Shown: in pieces, positions 50,001 to 62,340 of the stretch
How the letters are laid out: each line of letters begins with the position of its first letter
Numbering within the stretch: the stretch's first letter is position 1
From: Eudromia elegans
Lineage: Eukaryota > Chordata > Aves > Tinamiformes > Tinamidae
Direction: 5' to 3'
Length of the DNA stretch: 64,000 bases
Assembly (NCBI GenBank): GCA_003342815.1
Contig: PTEX01000120.1
Location: 582,562 to 646,561, forward strand
Made by a program: the position numbers and the translations under genes
Notes under the pieces: generated by a model
Databases searched by the model: none
What the model was told of the DNA's origin: nothing
What the model saw: the letters and a program-made list of their open reading frames with translations, nothing else

Positions 50001-50972
50001 TTGGAGAGTAGAAGTGAATGTGCTTCAGACCTTATTGGTAGTGTATGATACCTGAAGGTAAATTCTGAAAAGCCTTTTTGTGCAGATATTAGCAGTTTAG
50101 GAGCAGTTTAGGTCTATTACACAAGGCATTAAATGGTATTTACGGTCAAAAGGCATTAGTGAGATTTTCAGTCATATTAATACTTTTAATATTTGACTGA
50201 TCCCTCTCTGATTTACTATAAATGAAGCAGATTAGTTCCATTAATGTTGAAATGGATAGCAGTTATGTGAGCTTACTTTACTCAATGGGATTCAAATCAG
50301 AAAAAAAAAGAAAAAAGAAAAAAAAGCCATGAACATCTTATTTCTGTGTAATTCTGTTATGTTAAATTAATATCTGATTTAGTACGTCTTGTCAGTGAAA
50401 AAATTTCCGCTCCCTTCAAATGTGTAAGACCAGGCTATGATGTGCCAGGCTGCAGCACCTTGCACCTTGCCTATAGGAAAGGGCAGCACATAAGGCATCA
50501 TAAGGAAGAGTTTGGACCATAGTGCTCCTGCAAGTCTAGAAAAATTAAGAATATGGCCTGAGGGCAAGAGAGTGTTGGACTCTCTTCAGGCATGCAATGT
50601 CCCCTTCCTGCAAAGTTCTGCTTCACAGGCTGTTGAAAGTTGTCTTCCCCACATTTTCATCTTTTCAGGGGAATGGCTCCCAGCACAAACCAGTTTCCTT
50701 TCACTAGCATTTAAATGCAAGATATTGGTTAAGTGCAAGATATTGGTTAAAATATGTGTTTATTTTCTACAAAATGATGTTTTCTTATAATGTGACCATT
50801 TAGTGGAACAACAGACAAACCAGTTTCCCTCTTATCTCTAAAGCTGAGGCATTTTAGAGAGGTTTCCTTACTTCTTCCTGAAGAATTGTGGTTTCCAAAT
50901 GCAACCTTTCTGAGAAGAGCTCAGAGTCCCACAGTGTGTTGAAGTGACCTGAAAGATGCTTAATATTGTAAT
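47041..50972. other. Unassigned AT-rich DNA
   Basis: No firm gene. A segment at 47927-48084 lies between an acceptor-like tcctttgctttcatag and a donor-like gaat|gtgagt and is open in one frame, but the residues match nothing and the phase does not follow from the candidate stop at 42678. A two-copy 18-bp tandem (tgcaagatattggttaag) is at 50716-50751. Confidence 0.45.
50716..50751. repeat. Two-copy 18-bp tandem repeat
   Basis: tgcaagatattggttaag at 50716-50733 is repeated at 50734-50751 with one terminal difference. Recent local duplication. Confidence 0.85.
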
Positions 50973-51328
50973 AATCATAGAATCATTATGGTTGGAAAAA
51001 AACTTCAAGAGTATCAAGTCCAACCGTAAGCCTTCAACACACCTGCTAAACCATGTCCCTACGCGCCTCTTCGTTTCTTGAACACTGCTGGGGATGGTGA
51101 CTCCACCTATTCCCTTGGCAACCTGTTCTAATGCTACACCACTCTTTCCGTAGAAAATTTTCCTAATATCTAACTTGAACTTCTCCTGACGCAACTTGAG
51201 GCCATTTTCTCTTGTCCTATCAGTAGTTATTTTGCAGAAGAGGTCAAACCCCGCCTCACTACAACCTCATTTCAGGTAGTTGTAGAGAGCATTAAGGCAT
51301 GAGCCTCTTCTTCTCCAGACTACATAAT
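50973..51328 (-). mobile_element. CR1 LINE, older subfamily 3' copy
   Basis: Reverse-oriented CR1 with its 3' end at 50973 (aatcatagaatcattatggt). It continues through the classic blocks 'ctaaaccatgtccctacg', 'ggggatggtgactccacct', 'ttgaggccattttctcttgt' and 'caggtagttgtagagagc', and is truncated near 51328. The minus-strand frame across 50868-51194 shows the remnant of the CR1 polymerase C-terminus (FKLDIRKIFYGKSGVALEQV). Divergence is moderate, so it is an older insertion than its neighbour at 51395. Confidence 0.92.
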
Positions 51329-51394
51329 GCAAATTATTCCAAAGCTAAAAAGTGGAAACTGATGTGAAGCAAACAAAGTTTCAGGAAAGAAGAA

Positions 51395-51897
51395 CATAGA
51401 ATCTTAGAATCATAGAATGCTTAAGGTTGGAAGTGACCTCTAGAGGTCATGTAGTCTAACCCCCCTGCACACGCAGGGTCTCAGGCTCTCATCGCATGTG
51501 GCACAGGCTCATAGGGCAGATGTTTCAGGCCCCTAATCATCTTCGTGGCCCTGTGCTGGACTCTCTCTAGCAGCTCCACGTCCCTCCTGCACTGGGGAGC
51601 CCAGAACTGCACACAGTACTCGAGGTGCGGCCTCACCAGGGCTGAGTAGAGGGGCAGAATCACCTCCCTCGACCTGCTGGAGATGCTCTTCTTAATGTAC
51701 CCCAAGATCCCATTTGTCTTCTTAGCCACGAGGGCACACTGCTGCCTCATGGTCAACTTGTCGTCCACCATGACGCCCAGGTCCCTCTCTGCGGGGCTGC
51801 TCTCCAGGAGGTCGGTCCCCAGCCTGTAGGCATGTCTAGAGTTATTTCTCCCCAGGTGCAGGACCCTACACTTGCCCTTGTTGAACCTCATGAGGTT
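51395..51897 (-). mobile_element. CR1 LINE with internal deletion and a surviving RT C-terminal frame
   Basis: The 3' end (catagaatcttagaatcata, then gaatgcttaaggttggaag) starts at 51395. After about 85 bases the sequence jumps past the usual middle of the CR1 3' region directly into the polymerase coding part (caggcccctaatcatcttcg onward), so roughly 300 bp expected from full-length relatives are missing. It ends near 51897, within polymerase sequence, by 5' truncation. Low divergence makes it one of the youngest insertions in the window. Confidence 0.93.
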
Positions 51898-51939
51898 GAA
51901 TGGAACAAGTGGATGTATTAAATATTTATTTGCTCTCAT
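51481..51939 (-). pseudogene. CR1 reverse transcriptase C-terminal remnant
   Basis: A 152-codon uninterrupted minus frame encodes the C-terminal part of the CR1 ORF2 polymerase, with the recognisable blocks [40 protein letters not shown], and [20 protein letters not shown], then [17 protein letters not shown]. The frame then leaves the CR1 protein at the internal deletion (after HLPYE). The first residues (about 14) come from flanking DNA. The endonuclease and catalytic palm are absent, so it cannot be active; it is a remnant of a non-LTR retrotransposon, not a host gene. Confidence 0.88.
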
Positions 51940-52580
51940 AAGTTATGATCTTTGCGCTGTTATACTTATATAACTGATCATTAAAATCTGTCATATTCTT
52001 CTTACCAGGGAATACCTGTGCATTCTGCTGTTAATGTCCAAATGCTGTCCATTAGAACTGGAGGAAGCAGAAAATCAAATATACTACTGAAAGTAGCCCA
52101 GGGGAATCAAGAATAAGAAATCTGAAGGATGTTTCTGCCAGCTGCTATCTGTGCTGTTCTGTATCTGCAGTGCAGGGGAAGGAAGAGGATGTAAAGGAGA
52201 AGACACATAATTTTTCTTGTTGTTATAGAAAGATTAGGATTTTTCACTTTTTAAGTCAAATTTTTCAAGAATTATGATTGTATTCCCAACTCAGTTGGGA
52301 ATGTAAAAAACAAATATATTTTGGTTTTTGGTTTTTTTTGTTAAGTTTGTTATACTTACAAGCTACCAGCTGGTGATATTTTGGACTTTATGTAGTATAG
52401 TTCTAAATTTATTTTACTTGGAAATAAAGGCAGATTCTATGGTTGTAAGTAGAATTTTAATTTTTGTCTTTGAAAGATAATGATTTTTCAAACTGAAAAA
52501 AAAGGAAAAAATTATATAGCAGGAATAACAATTTCATGTTATTGTCTATTTTTGCAATTCACTTAATTTCTATACCTTCA
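51898..52580. other. Spacer between CR1 copies, unassigned
   Basis: AT-rich DNA with no recognisable gene; T-rich and A-rich patches near 52320-52340 and 52495-52512. Confidence 0.5.
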
Positions 52581-52960
52581 CAGAATTACAGAATGAGAGA
52601 ATGGTTAAGGTTGGAAGGGACCTCTAGAGATCATCTAGTCCAAACCCCTGCTCCAGCAGGGATCCCAAGAGCACGTGGCGAGTTTTTAGATCCAGGTGAG
52701 TTTGAAGATCTCCAGAGAAGGGGACTCCACAGTCTCTGTGGGCAGCCTGTCCCAGGGCTCCATCACCCTCACAGGAAAGAAGTTCTTTCTCACATGGAGA
52801 TGGAGCTGCCTGTGTTTCAATTTGTACCCATTATCCCTTGTCCTATCACTGGCCACTACCGAGAACAGTTTGACCCCCTCCTCCCAACAATCGTTCCTCA
52901 GATACTTATACATATGGATTAGATTTTCTCTCAGTCTTCTAACCTTATTGGACTAAAGAA
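52581..52960 (-). mobile_element. CR1 LINE 3' copy
   Basis: The reverse-oriented 3' end starts at 52581 (cagaattacagaatgagaga) and continues through 'cctctagagatcatctagtc', 'gatctccagagaagggga', 'cagcctgtcccagggctc', 'aagttctttctcacatgga' and 'cccattatcccttgtcctat'. Similarity fades near 52960. The minus frame 52686-52913 is the CR1 polymerase C-terminus (blocks LFSVVASDRTRDNGYKLKHR and ESPSLEIFKL). Same subfamily as 33621 and 63346, slightly more diverged. Confidence 0.92.
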
Positions 52961-53001
52961 TTTTACTGTCATAAAAATTTTCAGAATAGTGCAAGATTTA
53001 G

Positions 53002-53036
<35 letters not shown>

Positions 53037-56000
53037 CCTGAGAAGAAGATGGGTTCAGGGATAATTATTTTCTTTTTCTCTTTTTTTTTTTTATCTTTCT
53101 TTTATTCTTCTGATAATTTCAAAATATTTCTTAGAGGCTATAGAAATTAAAACTGGGTCAGGGTTGGGTTTTTTTTTAGCTTAGGAGTTCTAAATCTGAT
53201 GGAACCTCTGAAGGAAACAGAGGAATACATTTGGAAAATCAGGTCAAGCTCTAACAATATATATGAATGTTAATATTGAAACATTTTTGGTAATAAGAAG
53301 AAACCAAACAATGAGTGGAGGAAGGAGAGAAGCTGGTAGATGTGGGGGTGAGAAAAGAAAGATTTACAGAGAAAGCAGCAGCTTAAAGAATATCTCAAAG
53401 AACAGGGAATAATGCGAGATAACCAAATCAAGATGAGAAAGTTTGATCATGAAGGCTGGTAAATCAAACAGTAACATCAGTTTTATTTTGAGCATACAAA
53501 AAGAAGGATGAAAGATGTAAGTGACCGTACACTGAGTCTGGGCAGAGATAAAAGTTAAGTTCAGTGTGCTTTCTTAAATAAAAAGAGAAACGTACCTCTT
53601 TCCTCAGTGGATGCTGATACTGGTCATGAGGCAGTGACCAAGCACGAGACTGAGATGTTATGGAGTCTGTGGACTGCTTGCCTCCCTCCCTCTGCCAGTC
53701 AAATGGTGATAAGAAGTCAAACAATCTGCTTATCAATAGATTCTTTTGAAATAATGGTTTCTAATACCACATGTTTAATAATATATTTTATATGAAGTTC
53801 ACACAAAGTGTCAAAGAATTGAATTAGATGCAGCTCACATTGCAGAAGGGAGACTCTACAGGGACTCTTGGAGCTGGTCTGAGAGGGAGAAAACCCATTC
53901 TTTTCATTTTCTGTAGCCTTATATATATCTCTTGGTGTAAAAAATGTGGAAATCAGAGCTGCATGCTCTGATATGTGCTACAGGCACTTTAACCTTCTTG
54001 TAGAACGAAGCTGTGTTTCAGACAGTCAAAGTTTGCTGCCTTCACCAGGCACAGCTACACTTTTGATCACTTCACTTGTTTAGTTGGTATTGCTGGAGGC
54101 TGTGAGCACAGATCCACAGTCAATATTCACTTTAATAAGTAAATTTACTAGCAGCAAGAAAATCATATTACAGTCTCACCTGAAGTAACCTCTGCTCTCA
54201 AAGCCCTTTTGGCAATGGCTGTGTATCCACAAATTCTTTGACCTTTCAATACTGTACAAATATATGGATCACCTGCAAATACCACTCAAATGCTGTGCTA
54301 AGCTTTAACTTCATAAAAAGGATATGTTTGGAGTCCAGTGGCCTGGACAAGAGAATAATCTTCATCTGTAAACTGCACAGTGTGATACAAGCTGTGGGAA
54401 ATTATGAATGCTTTCGGATGACATGTAAGACTTAATTTTGATGCCACTTCATTAAGAGTGGGAGCTGAGCATCCATGAATTTTATCTTCACAATTATAAT
54501 GTATAAGAATATGTAGCAGGACACACAGTTTTGCTTTGTATGTACTGCAACTTCATAGGCTGATATAAGAAAAAAATCCATGTAATAGATTCAATGGAAC
54601 TTCAGTGTGTTTGCTTTGGTTTTCCATCAATGTGTTGTTCTCCTCCCCTAGTTCCAAATCTATTATGTTAATAGCAATTTATAAAATCCATTGATCAAAA
54701 GTATGATGAAAATGAAAACTATTATTACACTTGAGAATAAATGAGAAAAATTGTCAAAAATGAGTATAGAATACGATCTTGTAAGACAGGTATATTTATT
54801 TATATGTCATTTTAATTAGTAAAGACCTATTTTCCATCTTCCTATTCATTCTCTGATTTTAGTTTCATGTCTTTTATTTCAAAATTTTCTTTTTCTCTTT
54901 CAAAAACTTTCTGTTTTAGCAAGCTCTTTTCTTTTGCTCAATTCCTTCATTCCTGCTCTGAGGCTGACTATAAGGAAACAAGCAGATCTTTGGTCTCCAA
55001 CCACTCTCAGTCCTTAGGCCAAAAACTCGGTAGATCTGTTAATATCTTTTCCTTTTTAAATCACAGTCTGTTTGTCCTTTGCTCTGATGTATTACATCCT
55101 TGGAGCTATCTTGTATAACCGAGGCAGAAATCCACCTGAATTATCCTGAGAAATGACTCCAGAGGCTAGCTCAGTTCAAACATGAGCTTTGTTTTGTTTT
55201 GTTTTAATTTACTGGTTCTGCAAAATATTTTGCATTCTGGATTTTTTTAGGAACTCCTTTATGCACTAATCACTTCAATTTTAAGATAAAAAATGTAATT
55301 AGTAATACTGCATTGTGACTGTCCCTTGAATTAAAGAGGTTGAAAGAAATAAGCTCCGTGGCACATGATAAAAATAATACCAGAAACATTATGATGTCTC
55401 CCATCCTTCCACATACTCTCCAATTATTAGCCAGATATATAAAATCAAGAAGAAACATTGACTTCACAGAACAAACTTCCGTTCTGTATGATACCTGTGC
55501 AGATGTTTACTCCTTAATAAAGCCTGTAAACAAAAATTGCTTCACTTTTTATCCATGTTTTTGTGAAGCTCTATATTTTTCCACTACCTCAGTGTTAGTT
55601 TCTTAACAATTGGCTCCTGTCACACAAATTCATGCTTGTTCTTAAAATATCTCTACTTTTCTATCTTTAAGTATGTCTCTCTTTCTCAAACGCTTACAGA
55701 TTAGGCAAATAGCCAAGAACTTGTCTTTTATTAATTAGTCCACCACTCATACTCCTGAGAGGAGGATGGATGTCTCCTAAAGAAATACATTTGAATCTGA
55801 GCCCTGAGTTCAGTATTTCAAGTCTTGTGGGTGGACAGGGCTAAGGATATGAGGTTGTTTTAGGAGCTGGTAGGCATTTCAGGCTCCAGCCAATAAATGT
55901 CGTGGAAGATCTTCAAACAACCCATTTATATTATTAAAGTAATTCTTTGGAAGAAAAGATAAAGCTCGATTTACATTTTGTCTTTTCTTCATGATAACAT

Positions 56001-57848
56001 TAAACCTTTATGTTGCTTTACGTTATATAATAATGTAAGTAACAAAAGAGAGTGCACTTATTTCTACTGTCCACTTGAAAGCATGACAGTAATTCTGAAG
56101 TATGCTAGCCATAGGGAGAACAGACCCTGCTGTCAAGCTGCACTCCTCGTATTAGTTTGACAGCTTTCATTGAAACTACATTAATTTAGATAGGAATGAT
56201 CTATACTAATTTACTTACCTGACTTTAAGTATATAGTCTAATATGTGGCCCAAGTTAAGTAAGTTGGCTCTTTTTAGATCTCTTTATCTGTAAGCTTTGA
56301 AAAGAACTGTTTAATCAAGCCACATTATTGAAAATGTTATAAAAGAATTGAGCCTGACTGTTTTCACTAAAATTAAACCTTTGAATGGAAGCCATACAGG
56401 CACTCTTACAGTTTCCATCCAACCTCCTCTGTAGAACCATAGAGAACTTCTTTTTCCAGAACTGGCAATTTTATGGCTTTTCACAAGAAATGAGCAAATG
56501 CAGAGATAAAGAGAAAAGAAAATCCACAACTGCCTGAGGAACAAAAATGAGTTTTATAAGTACAATAACTAATATATTTAACTAAAGAATAAAAGAAATT
56601 ATTTTTTTTTTTTTCGGTTTGGCTTTGAAAAGCCAGACTTATTTCTGCAGGAATTTACCCGCTAGGTACTTACTTTTTCCCTTTCTTTGTACATGTCAGA
56701 TATAGGTCCTTCCCAAGGCCTTGAAAGCTTCCTTTTTGGTTTTGAGAATAGTTCATGCCTGGTTCACCACTCTGCTCCAGGAGTAGGTCCACTGCAGCAC
56801 GAGATACTACTGCCATTTGAAAAGAACATGTCTTTAAAGGTTTTTTTTTTGATCAGAACATACAGACACCTTTAAATTTCCATTAAAACATTTTTGAGAC
56901 ACCTATAACTGTTCTCATTCTTTAATAAACTTTGGTACACAGGATAAACAAAATGGGCACGAATGCACTGGCAATTTTAGCTGGGGCTTTGGGGCTTGCA
57001 ATAGTTCAAGAACATTAGATGCATTTCATTGCATTTAATATTGTCCAAGGGGGCACTGTAAGACTTTTTAATGATCTAAATGCTGGACCAACCCAAACCT
57101 TCTTAATGGAATAAAAAAGGTATTGAAGATTATGTGTATTATTTCTGCAAGCAAACCCCGCTCTAATTAATATGTTTTCAGTATATGACATTAAGATCTT
57201 AACCTTCAGAACACTGCACTTAGCTGCAGTGAAATACAAACAGTTATGTCCTGGGGGACAAACCTGGTTAGACAGGGCTTGCCTGATTGACACAAATGGT
57301 TCCTTTGTAGACCCTGTGATTATTTGGCAATAAATGACATCCTAGTCTCAGGCATACAATACTCTTCGTGGTAAATGTGATATTACTGAAGAACAAAAAA
57401 TACAATTCAATCTCAGAGATAGCAATATTAATAACATACCACTGAAAGTATTGAATTCTGTTGTCTGAGAGCATTAAAAGCTATTTTTCAGATGATATAG
57501 GACTGAAGGGAAAAATAATGATATGTTAGTATCTAATTGTCCAGACAGATAGTAAAGTTCACCTTGGAGCTACTTTGCACTATTAGGTAGCAAAAAAAAA
57601 AAAAAAAGAAAAATAGCTCATTTCAGAATAAAAATTGTTCATTTAAATAGGAATTTAAACAAGGGTTTTTCAGGTTTTATTTATGTAAATAGGTATTTTG
57701 TATAGTCTAAGGATTCAAAGCTCTGACTTGTTCCTATATTCCGTACAGTAACAATATTTTTTTTGTTCTAAAATAAAATAAAACAAAACATAAATAAAAC
57801 ATTTGGAACTTATAGTTTATCAATTTTGGAATGTTTCTTCAAAGAAAG
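52961..57848. other. Unassigned AT-rich DNA
   Basis: No recognisable gene. It includes the T32 run (53005-53036) and an A15 run at 57592-57606. ORFs at 53464-53736, 54238-54435, 54867-55118 and 57015-57293 match no known protein. A minus-strand consensus donor (CAG|GTAAGT at about 56214-56222) has an upstream acceptor-like site, but the intervening segment is closed in all frames. Confidence 0.5.
53005..53036. repeat. T32 homopolymer
   Basis: Thirty-two uninterrupted thymines. Read on the minus strand this is an A-tail, but no polyadenylation hexamer or target-site duplication is visible next to it, so a retrotransposed transcript is not supported. Confidence 0.95.
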
Positions 57849-58054
57849 AGAAATTCAGTTTTAATACAATATCTCCTCTTTATTTTCCTATAGTAGAGTG
57901 TGGTCACTCAGATAAAGAATATGGCTTTCCTATGTTTGAAAGACCATGATCAGAAATTCAGTTTTAATACAATATCTCCTCTTTATTTTCCTATAGTAGA
58001 GTGTGGTCACTCAGATAAAGAATATGGCTTTCCTATGTTTGAAAGACCATGATC
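57849..58054. repeat. Perfect 103-bp tandem duplication
   Basis: Positions 57849-57951 are repeated at 57952-58054 with no difference that I can find in any of the 103 bases. The complete identity, within decayed neutral-looking DNA, points to a very recent event (or an assembly artefact). Each copy contains an acceptor-like tract (ctctttattttcctatag). Confidence 0.97.
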
Positions 58055-58499
58055 AAAAACTCAAATGAATGTGTTTCCAATTAAAAATGAGAAATTAATG
58101 GAAAAAGTTCAGAATACTGTTCCATTTTTAATAACCTAACAGCAACAATAAAAGTATTCATGGAATAACATTCAGTTTAATATCTTTTATAATTCTCCAT
58201 TCACAGACTATGAATGAGAAAAAATTAATTTGTCTAAGTTGATGGAATATGTGAGTTTGGAATATTGTGGAATTTAAGACTCAAACCTGTATTGCTGCTG
58301 TTTGCAACACTGTCTTGTTATTAACTCCTGAATAACCTTCTAATGAGAAGTAGTAGTCCCAAAACATTTTATAAAAGGTAACTCATCAGAATTACAGTAA
58401 AAAAATATACATTTACTTTTGTGATTTATTTTAGTCATCTTAGTTTTTCTCCTGAGGTTTTCTTCTAGTTGTCAGTTTGTACTTAAGAACTCACAAAAT
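58055..58499. other. Unassigned AT-rich DNA
   Basis: No recognisable feature. Confidence 0.5.
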
Positions 58500-59775
58500 A
58501 TCATGGATCAGAGGAAAGACTCTTCTAGCCTAATATTCTGCCTCTGACAGTGGCAGAAGAAGATGCTGTTTATGGAGAACACAAAATTCAGGCCACTTGC
58601 TGAGGTCTGTCCTTCCCTTTTCAGAGGGGAAGTCTGTCAGGATGGAGTCTGTCTCCCTCATTCTTCACCTGCATCATGGGCTGCGAGAGGGCATCTGTCC
58701 TGTACTTAGTGGCTAGTCTGTGGCTATCCACATGGTCCCTTAACTGTTTTAAGCTGTTTGTCCCCATAATCACCTACAGATGCAGGTTCCCAAGTTTCAC
58801 TATTCACACAGCTGTGTGCTTTCTTCCAACTGCTTTAAACTTATCTACTACCAGCTTCATCAAGCAACCCTAGTTCTCATACAGTGAGATTTGGTAAATA
58901 ACAGTTGTGCTTATTCCAGCATCTTTTTAAAAATGTTGATCTTGTGTCTCCTTGCCCATGTCATCTCAAAGTTGATTAGTCCAACTATTCTCCATTTCTG
59001 GTTGTTTCCTCATAAGGCAGCTGCTCCCTCTCATGATCATTTTTGCTCTATATCTCTGATGGCAATATGTCTTCCTTGAGAAGTGGAGATGAAAACTGCA
59101 TACAGTATTCAATGTATGGCAACATCACGTTTTACATAGCAAGAGAATTGCAGTGCCCATTTTGTTCTCTGTTCCCTTTCTGATAATATCCTACATTATG
59201 CAGTGTCTTATCATAGACAGAAGCTAGAATGAATGCACCGCATTTCTCAAGGTCTGTCTCTATGTTGATTGAAGCTATGCAGGAGCCTCCTGGTAATCTT
59301 GTGCAGTCTATTTGCAATGACAGATTACATGCCTTGGCCAGCAGCTTTGCAATTTCACAATTGATTCTTCCAGTTAGACAGGTTAAAGCCTTACAACTTT
59401 TGAGCAATCCTTTAACAAAATTGTAATTGGACATTGTCCTTAATTAGCTTCTTGCTTTTGATATATTTAAAGAATTTATTGCTTTTAGCATGCACATTCT
59501 TTTCAAGGTGTTCTTCTATTACCTTTTTAGCTTTCTTAATTTCCTATATACATTTGATCTGCCGTGTTTTATAGATTTGTCTTTAGCAATAGGCTATTTT
59601 AAGCTTACATTTCTGTTTAGTTAGCACTCCAAAAGAAGCATCTGTATTTCTCTCCAGAGCTCTCTGGCATTGTTTTTTCTGTTTTCAATTAATACACTTT
59701 CATCAGTAAATTTCCCTGTTTTCTCCTTTTAGATACGTGATCCACCAGCTTATACCAACATGGTATTTAATTTCT
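58500..59775 (-). mobile_element. Probable very old L3/CR1-like LINE, reverse orientation
   Basis: The order of words follows the 3' end of the ancient L3/CR1-like LINEs shared by amniotes, in reverse: 'agcctaatattctgcctctg', 'ttgtccccataatcacct', 'ctgctttaaacttatctac', 'aaccctagttctcata', 'atctcaaagttgattagtcc', 'ctcataaggcagctgctcc', 'atgatcatttttgctc', 'cttccttgagaagtggagat', 'gaaaactgcatacagtattc'. After about 59130 the match weakens, but 'ttaaagaatttattgctttt' and 'ttctattacctttttagctt' near 59465-59530 resemble the next coding part. All frames are riddled with stops. Family and right boundary are tentative; the identification is from memory of the element structure. Confidence 0.5.
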
Positions 59776-60401
59776 AACTTCTAAGGAATTTGAGAATCTT
59801 AGATTAAGAATACCTGTCAGCTATGCTTGAGTTTGATTGAGTTTCATCTCCATTTAGCACTTTCTTTGAAGCAAAAGCTTGTGTGTTGGTCGTTCAAAGA
59901 ATGGAGAGGGGGCAAGTACTGCATCTGGTTTTGGATTCTGGCCTTGAAACTCTGGAAACGTGAAGTGAAACTTTTCATATTTTACTTCTTTAAGTACCAC
60001 AGAGATGATTGTTGGAGATGCTCTAATCAGTCCTGGGAATGATTTCACAAGCATCATCTGTGCATGCTGAAAATCTGCTCCCTGTTCATCTGCAGTTATT
60101 AGAGGAACATGCAGAGTTAGGGGAGAGGGTGATTCAGTGAAGGGAGAAGCTGATGAAGGCTTTGGAAACTACATCTGGGGCTGCCAATGGGAATCACAGA
60201 GTCATGAGAGGACTTAGCAAATGAACTGTAAATTACTTGTTTATTCTCTAGTAATTAACAAAAGCAAACAAAGCTGGAGGTTTCTGTCTCATCAGAGCAA
60301 AAAGAGAGTTTAAGCCTGCTGTTTTTATTTTTTTTTCTACCTTTTTTATTTCCAAGACAGGTTGTGATTCTAATTCATATGAAAGTAAAGTTAAAACACG
60401 T

Positions 60402-60420
60402 AAAAAAAAAAAAAAAAAAA
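60402..60420. repeat. A19 homopolymer
   Basis: Nineteen uninterrupted adenines. There is no upstream polyadenylation hexamer at the expected spacing, so it is treated as a simple run. Confidence 0.93.
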
Positions 60421-62340
60421 GCCCAAAACGACTTAAATAAAAACTCCAATATAATTGTCAGAATAAACCAAAAGTCAAACTGTTTTTGTTCAACATCAAT
60501 GTTTTTTTTTTATTTACTTTTTATTCAGGAATTAACAGAAAAAAAAAAAAACCACAAAAGACTTGAATCCTTTCCTTTTTAGATCTTTGCTTATAAACCC
60601 TTCCCCGTGGATGACCAGTCCACATGCTCATGGCAGAAAAGGCATGGAAAGTATCTTTCACCATTTCTGTTAAGTACAATGCTGTGGAAAGAGATGAATA
60701 GTATCAGGCAACAGTGCCTTCAGGGATAAATTGGGAAGTGAATTATTAGTCTTTTATTTTCTGGAGAAGGAGTAAGACCACTATTAGTTCAAAGAGGTCG
60801 ATATTGACAAATGTTGAGTTCACATAAAAATTATGTCTTGAGCTAAAGAGATTAAAAAAAAGGATAAAATATTTCTATTTAAAATATATAGCGTACCTAC
60901 TGAAGATGAAAATATTGAATAGTATAGTAAATGCAAGACCAGGAGCTAATTATTTGTTTGAAATATATATATATTTTTTGCGTTATCACATTCTCAATGG
61001 TTTAGCTTTTTTCAAAGGTTAATGTGTATAATATTTCAGTTTTGAAAGTAAAATTGTTTCCCTCTCCCATTTGCTAAATAAGCTTATAAAATATAGAACG
61101 TAAAGACAGACAATACTTCTTAACTATTTCTCTTTAAGTTTATATTTCATCTTGAGATTTGCTTTCATATACAGTACTTAGCCTTTATCTGAAATACTGA
61201 GTCTGTAGTTCAGTTTTTTTAAACTTCATGGCTTATAATTACTGGACAGTTGACCAAATTCTATTTTCTTTTATATATTTTTTTTTTTCTAGGATCTGAT
61301 TTAGGATACCTAATAAATCATGGATAGAGTTTTGTTTGAGATGTGACAGTACCTTATTATTTACATGTTTAGGTTTCCATCATCTAATGTCAAAATTATT
61401 TTGGTTATATCTAGAAAAGTCTTTCCTATGCAAGATCTTACTAAAACTGACAAGAACGATTTTGATAGAAGGATAAATTTAAATATTGTAATTATTACCA
61501 ATCTCCTTTGTCTCTGTAGGATTCTGATTTTAGAACTTTAAATTAAACCCACCTCTAGTTTGGATGCTTTATTTATTATAGCACTATGAAATACACTACA
61601 GTTTGGCTGTTTGTAGGATAGCAAGAGCAGCAGGTTGAGATGTAATCACTTTTCAAATGTTATATATATATATACTGCACAGCAGGAACATAAACAGAAG
61701 CTACATGTGAATTATGACATTCAAAATGTGCACTAACATGTAACAATAGCAGTCAGAAATAATCCTAGGTACTGAAAAAATACTTTGGCATTTTAACTAA
61801 GAAAGAATAACTTCTTATATCTTTTATACCTTATATCTTTTAAGTAGTTATATATTATATAACTGCTTTAAAATAATTAAAAAATACCGTATTTCTTATT
61901 GCAATAAACTATATGTGATCGTTGGTCTTTGGTTCAGTTTTAGAGAACTGAGCTAGCAGTGACAACCACAAGGATGGACAGAAAAAAAAGTGTATTAATC
62001 ACAAACTATTAAATTTTTCAAATGATCCATGTCAGACTAATTGCCCTACAGCACCCTGTAGGACTCCCTAAGTATAGTACCATTATAAAGATTGTTTTGA
62101 AGAAAATATATGTTTAATCATTGGTTGTAACTAGTTGTGAAATGATAGCTATTATCAACTTAAAAGTGCATGCCTTTCTCTGCAGAGGAAACACAGTTTA
62201 ATTATGGTATAAAGGTATCACCTAAAAGGATTATACTTCAACTGTTACCTCTTGGTAGAGCATCATAAAAATTAGCTGTAGTCTGGGTAGAAAACACTAA
62301 AATGTTACCACATCATAAGCAGTTTTCTGCTTATTACAAT

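Noticed and set aside
52536..52956. Plus-strand ORFs over the CR1 at 52.6 kb (and the same at 63.4 kb)
   Set aside because: They are antisense shadows of the CR1 polymerase frame.
56214..56290. Minus-strand exon with perfect CAG|GTAAGT donor
   Set aside because: The segment between the acceptor-like and donor sites has stops in all three frames, so it is not coding; a noncoding exon is possible but unsupported.
60350..60425. Processed pseudogene ending in the A19 run
   Set aside because: No polyadenylation hexamer close upstream, no recognisable coding remnant and no flanking duplication.
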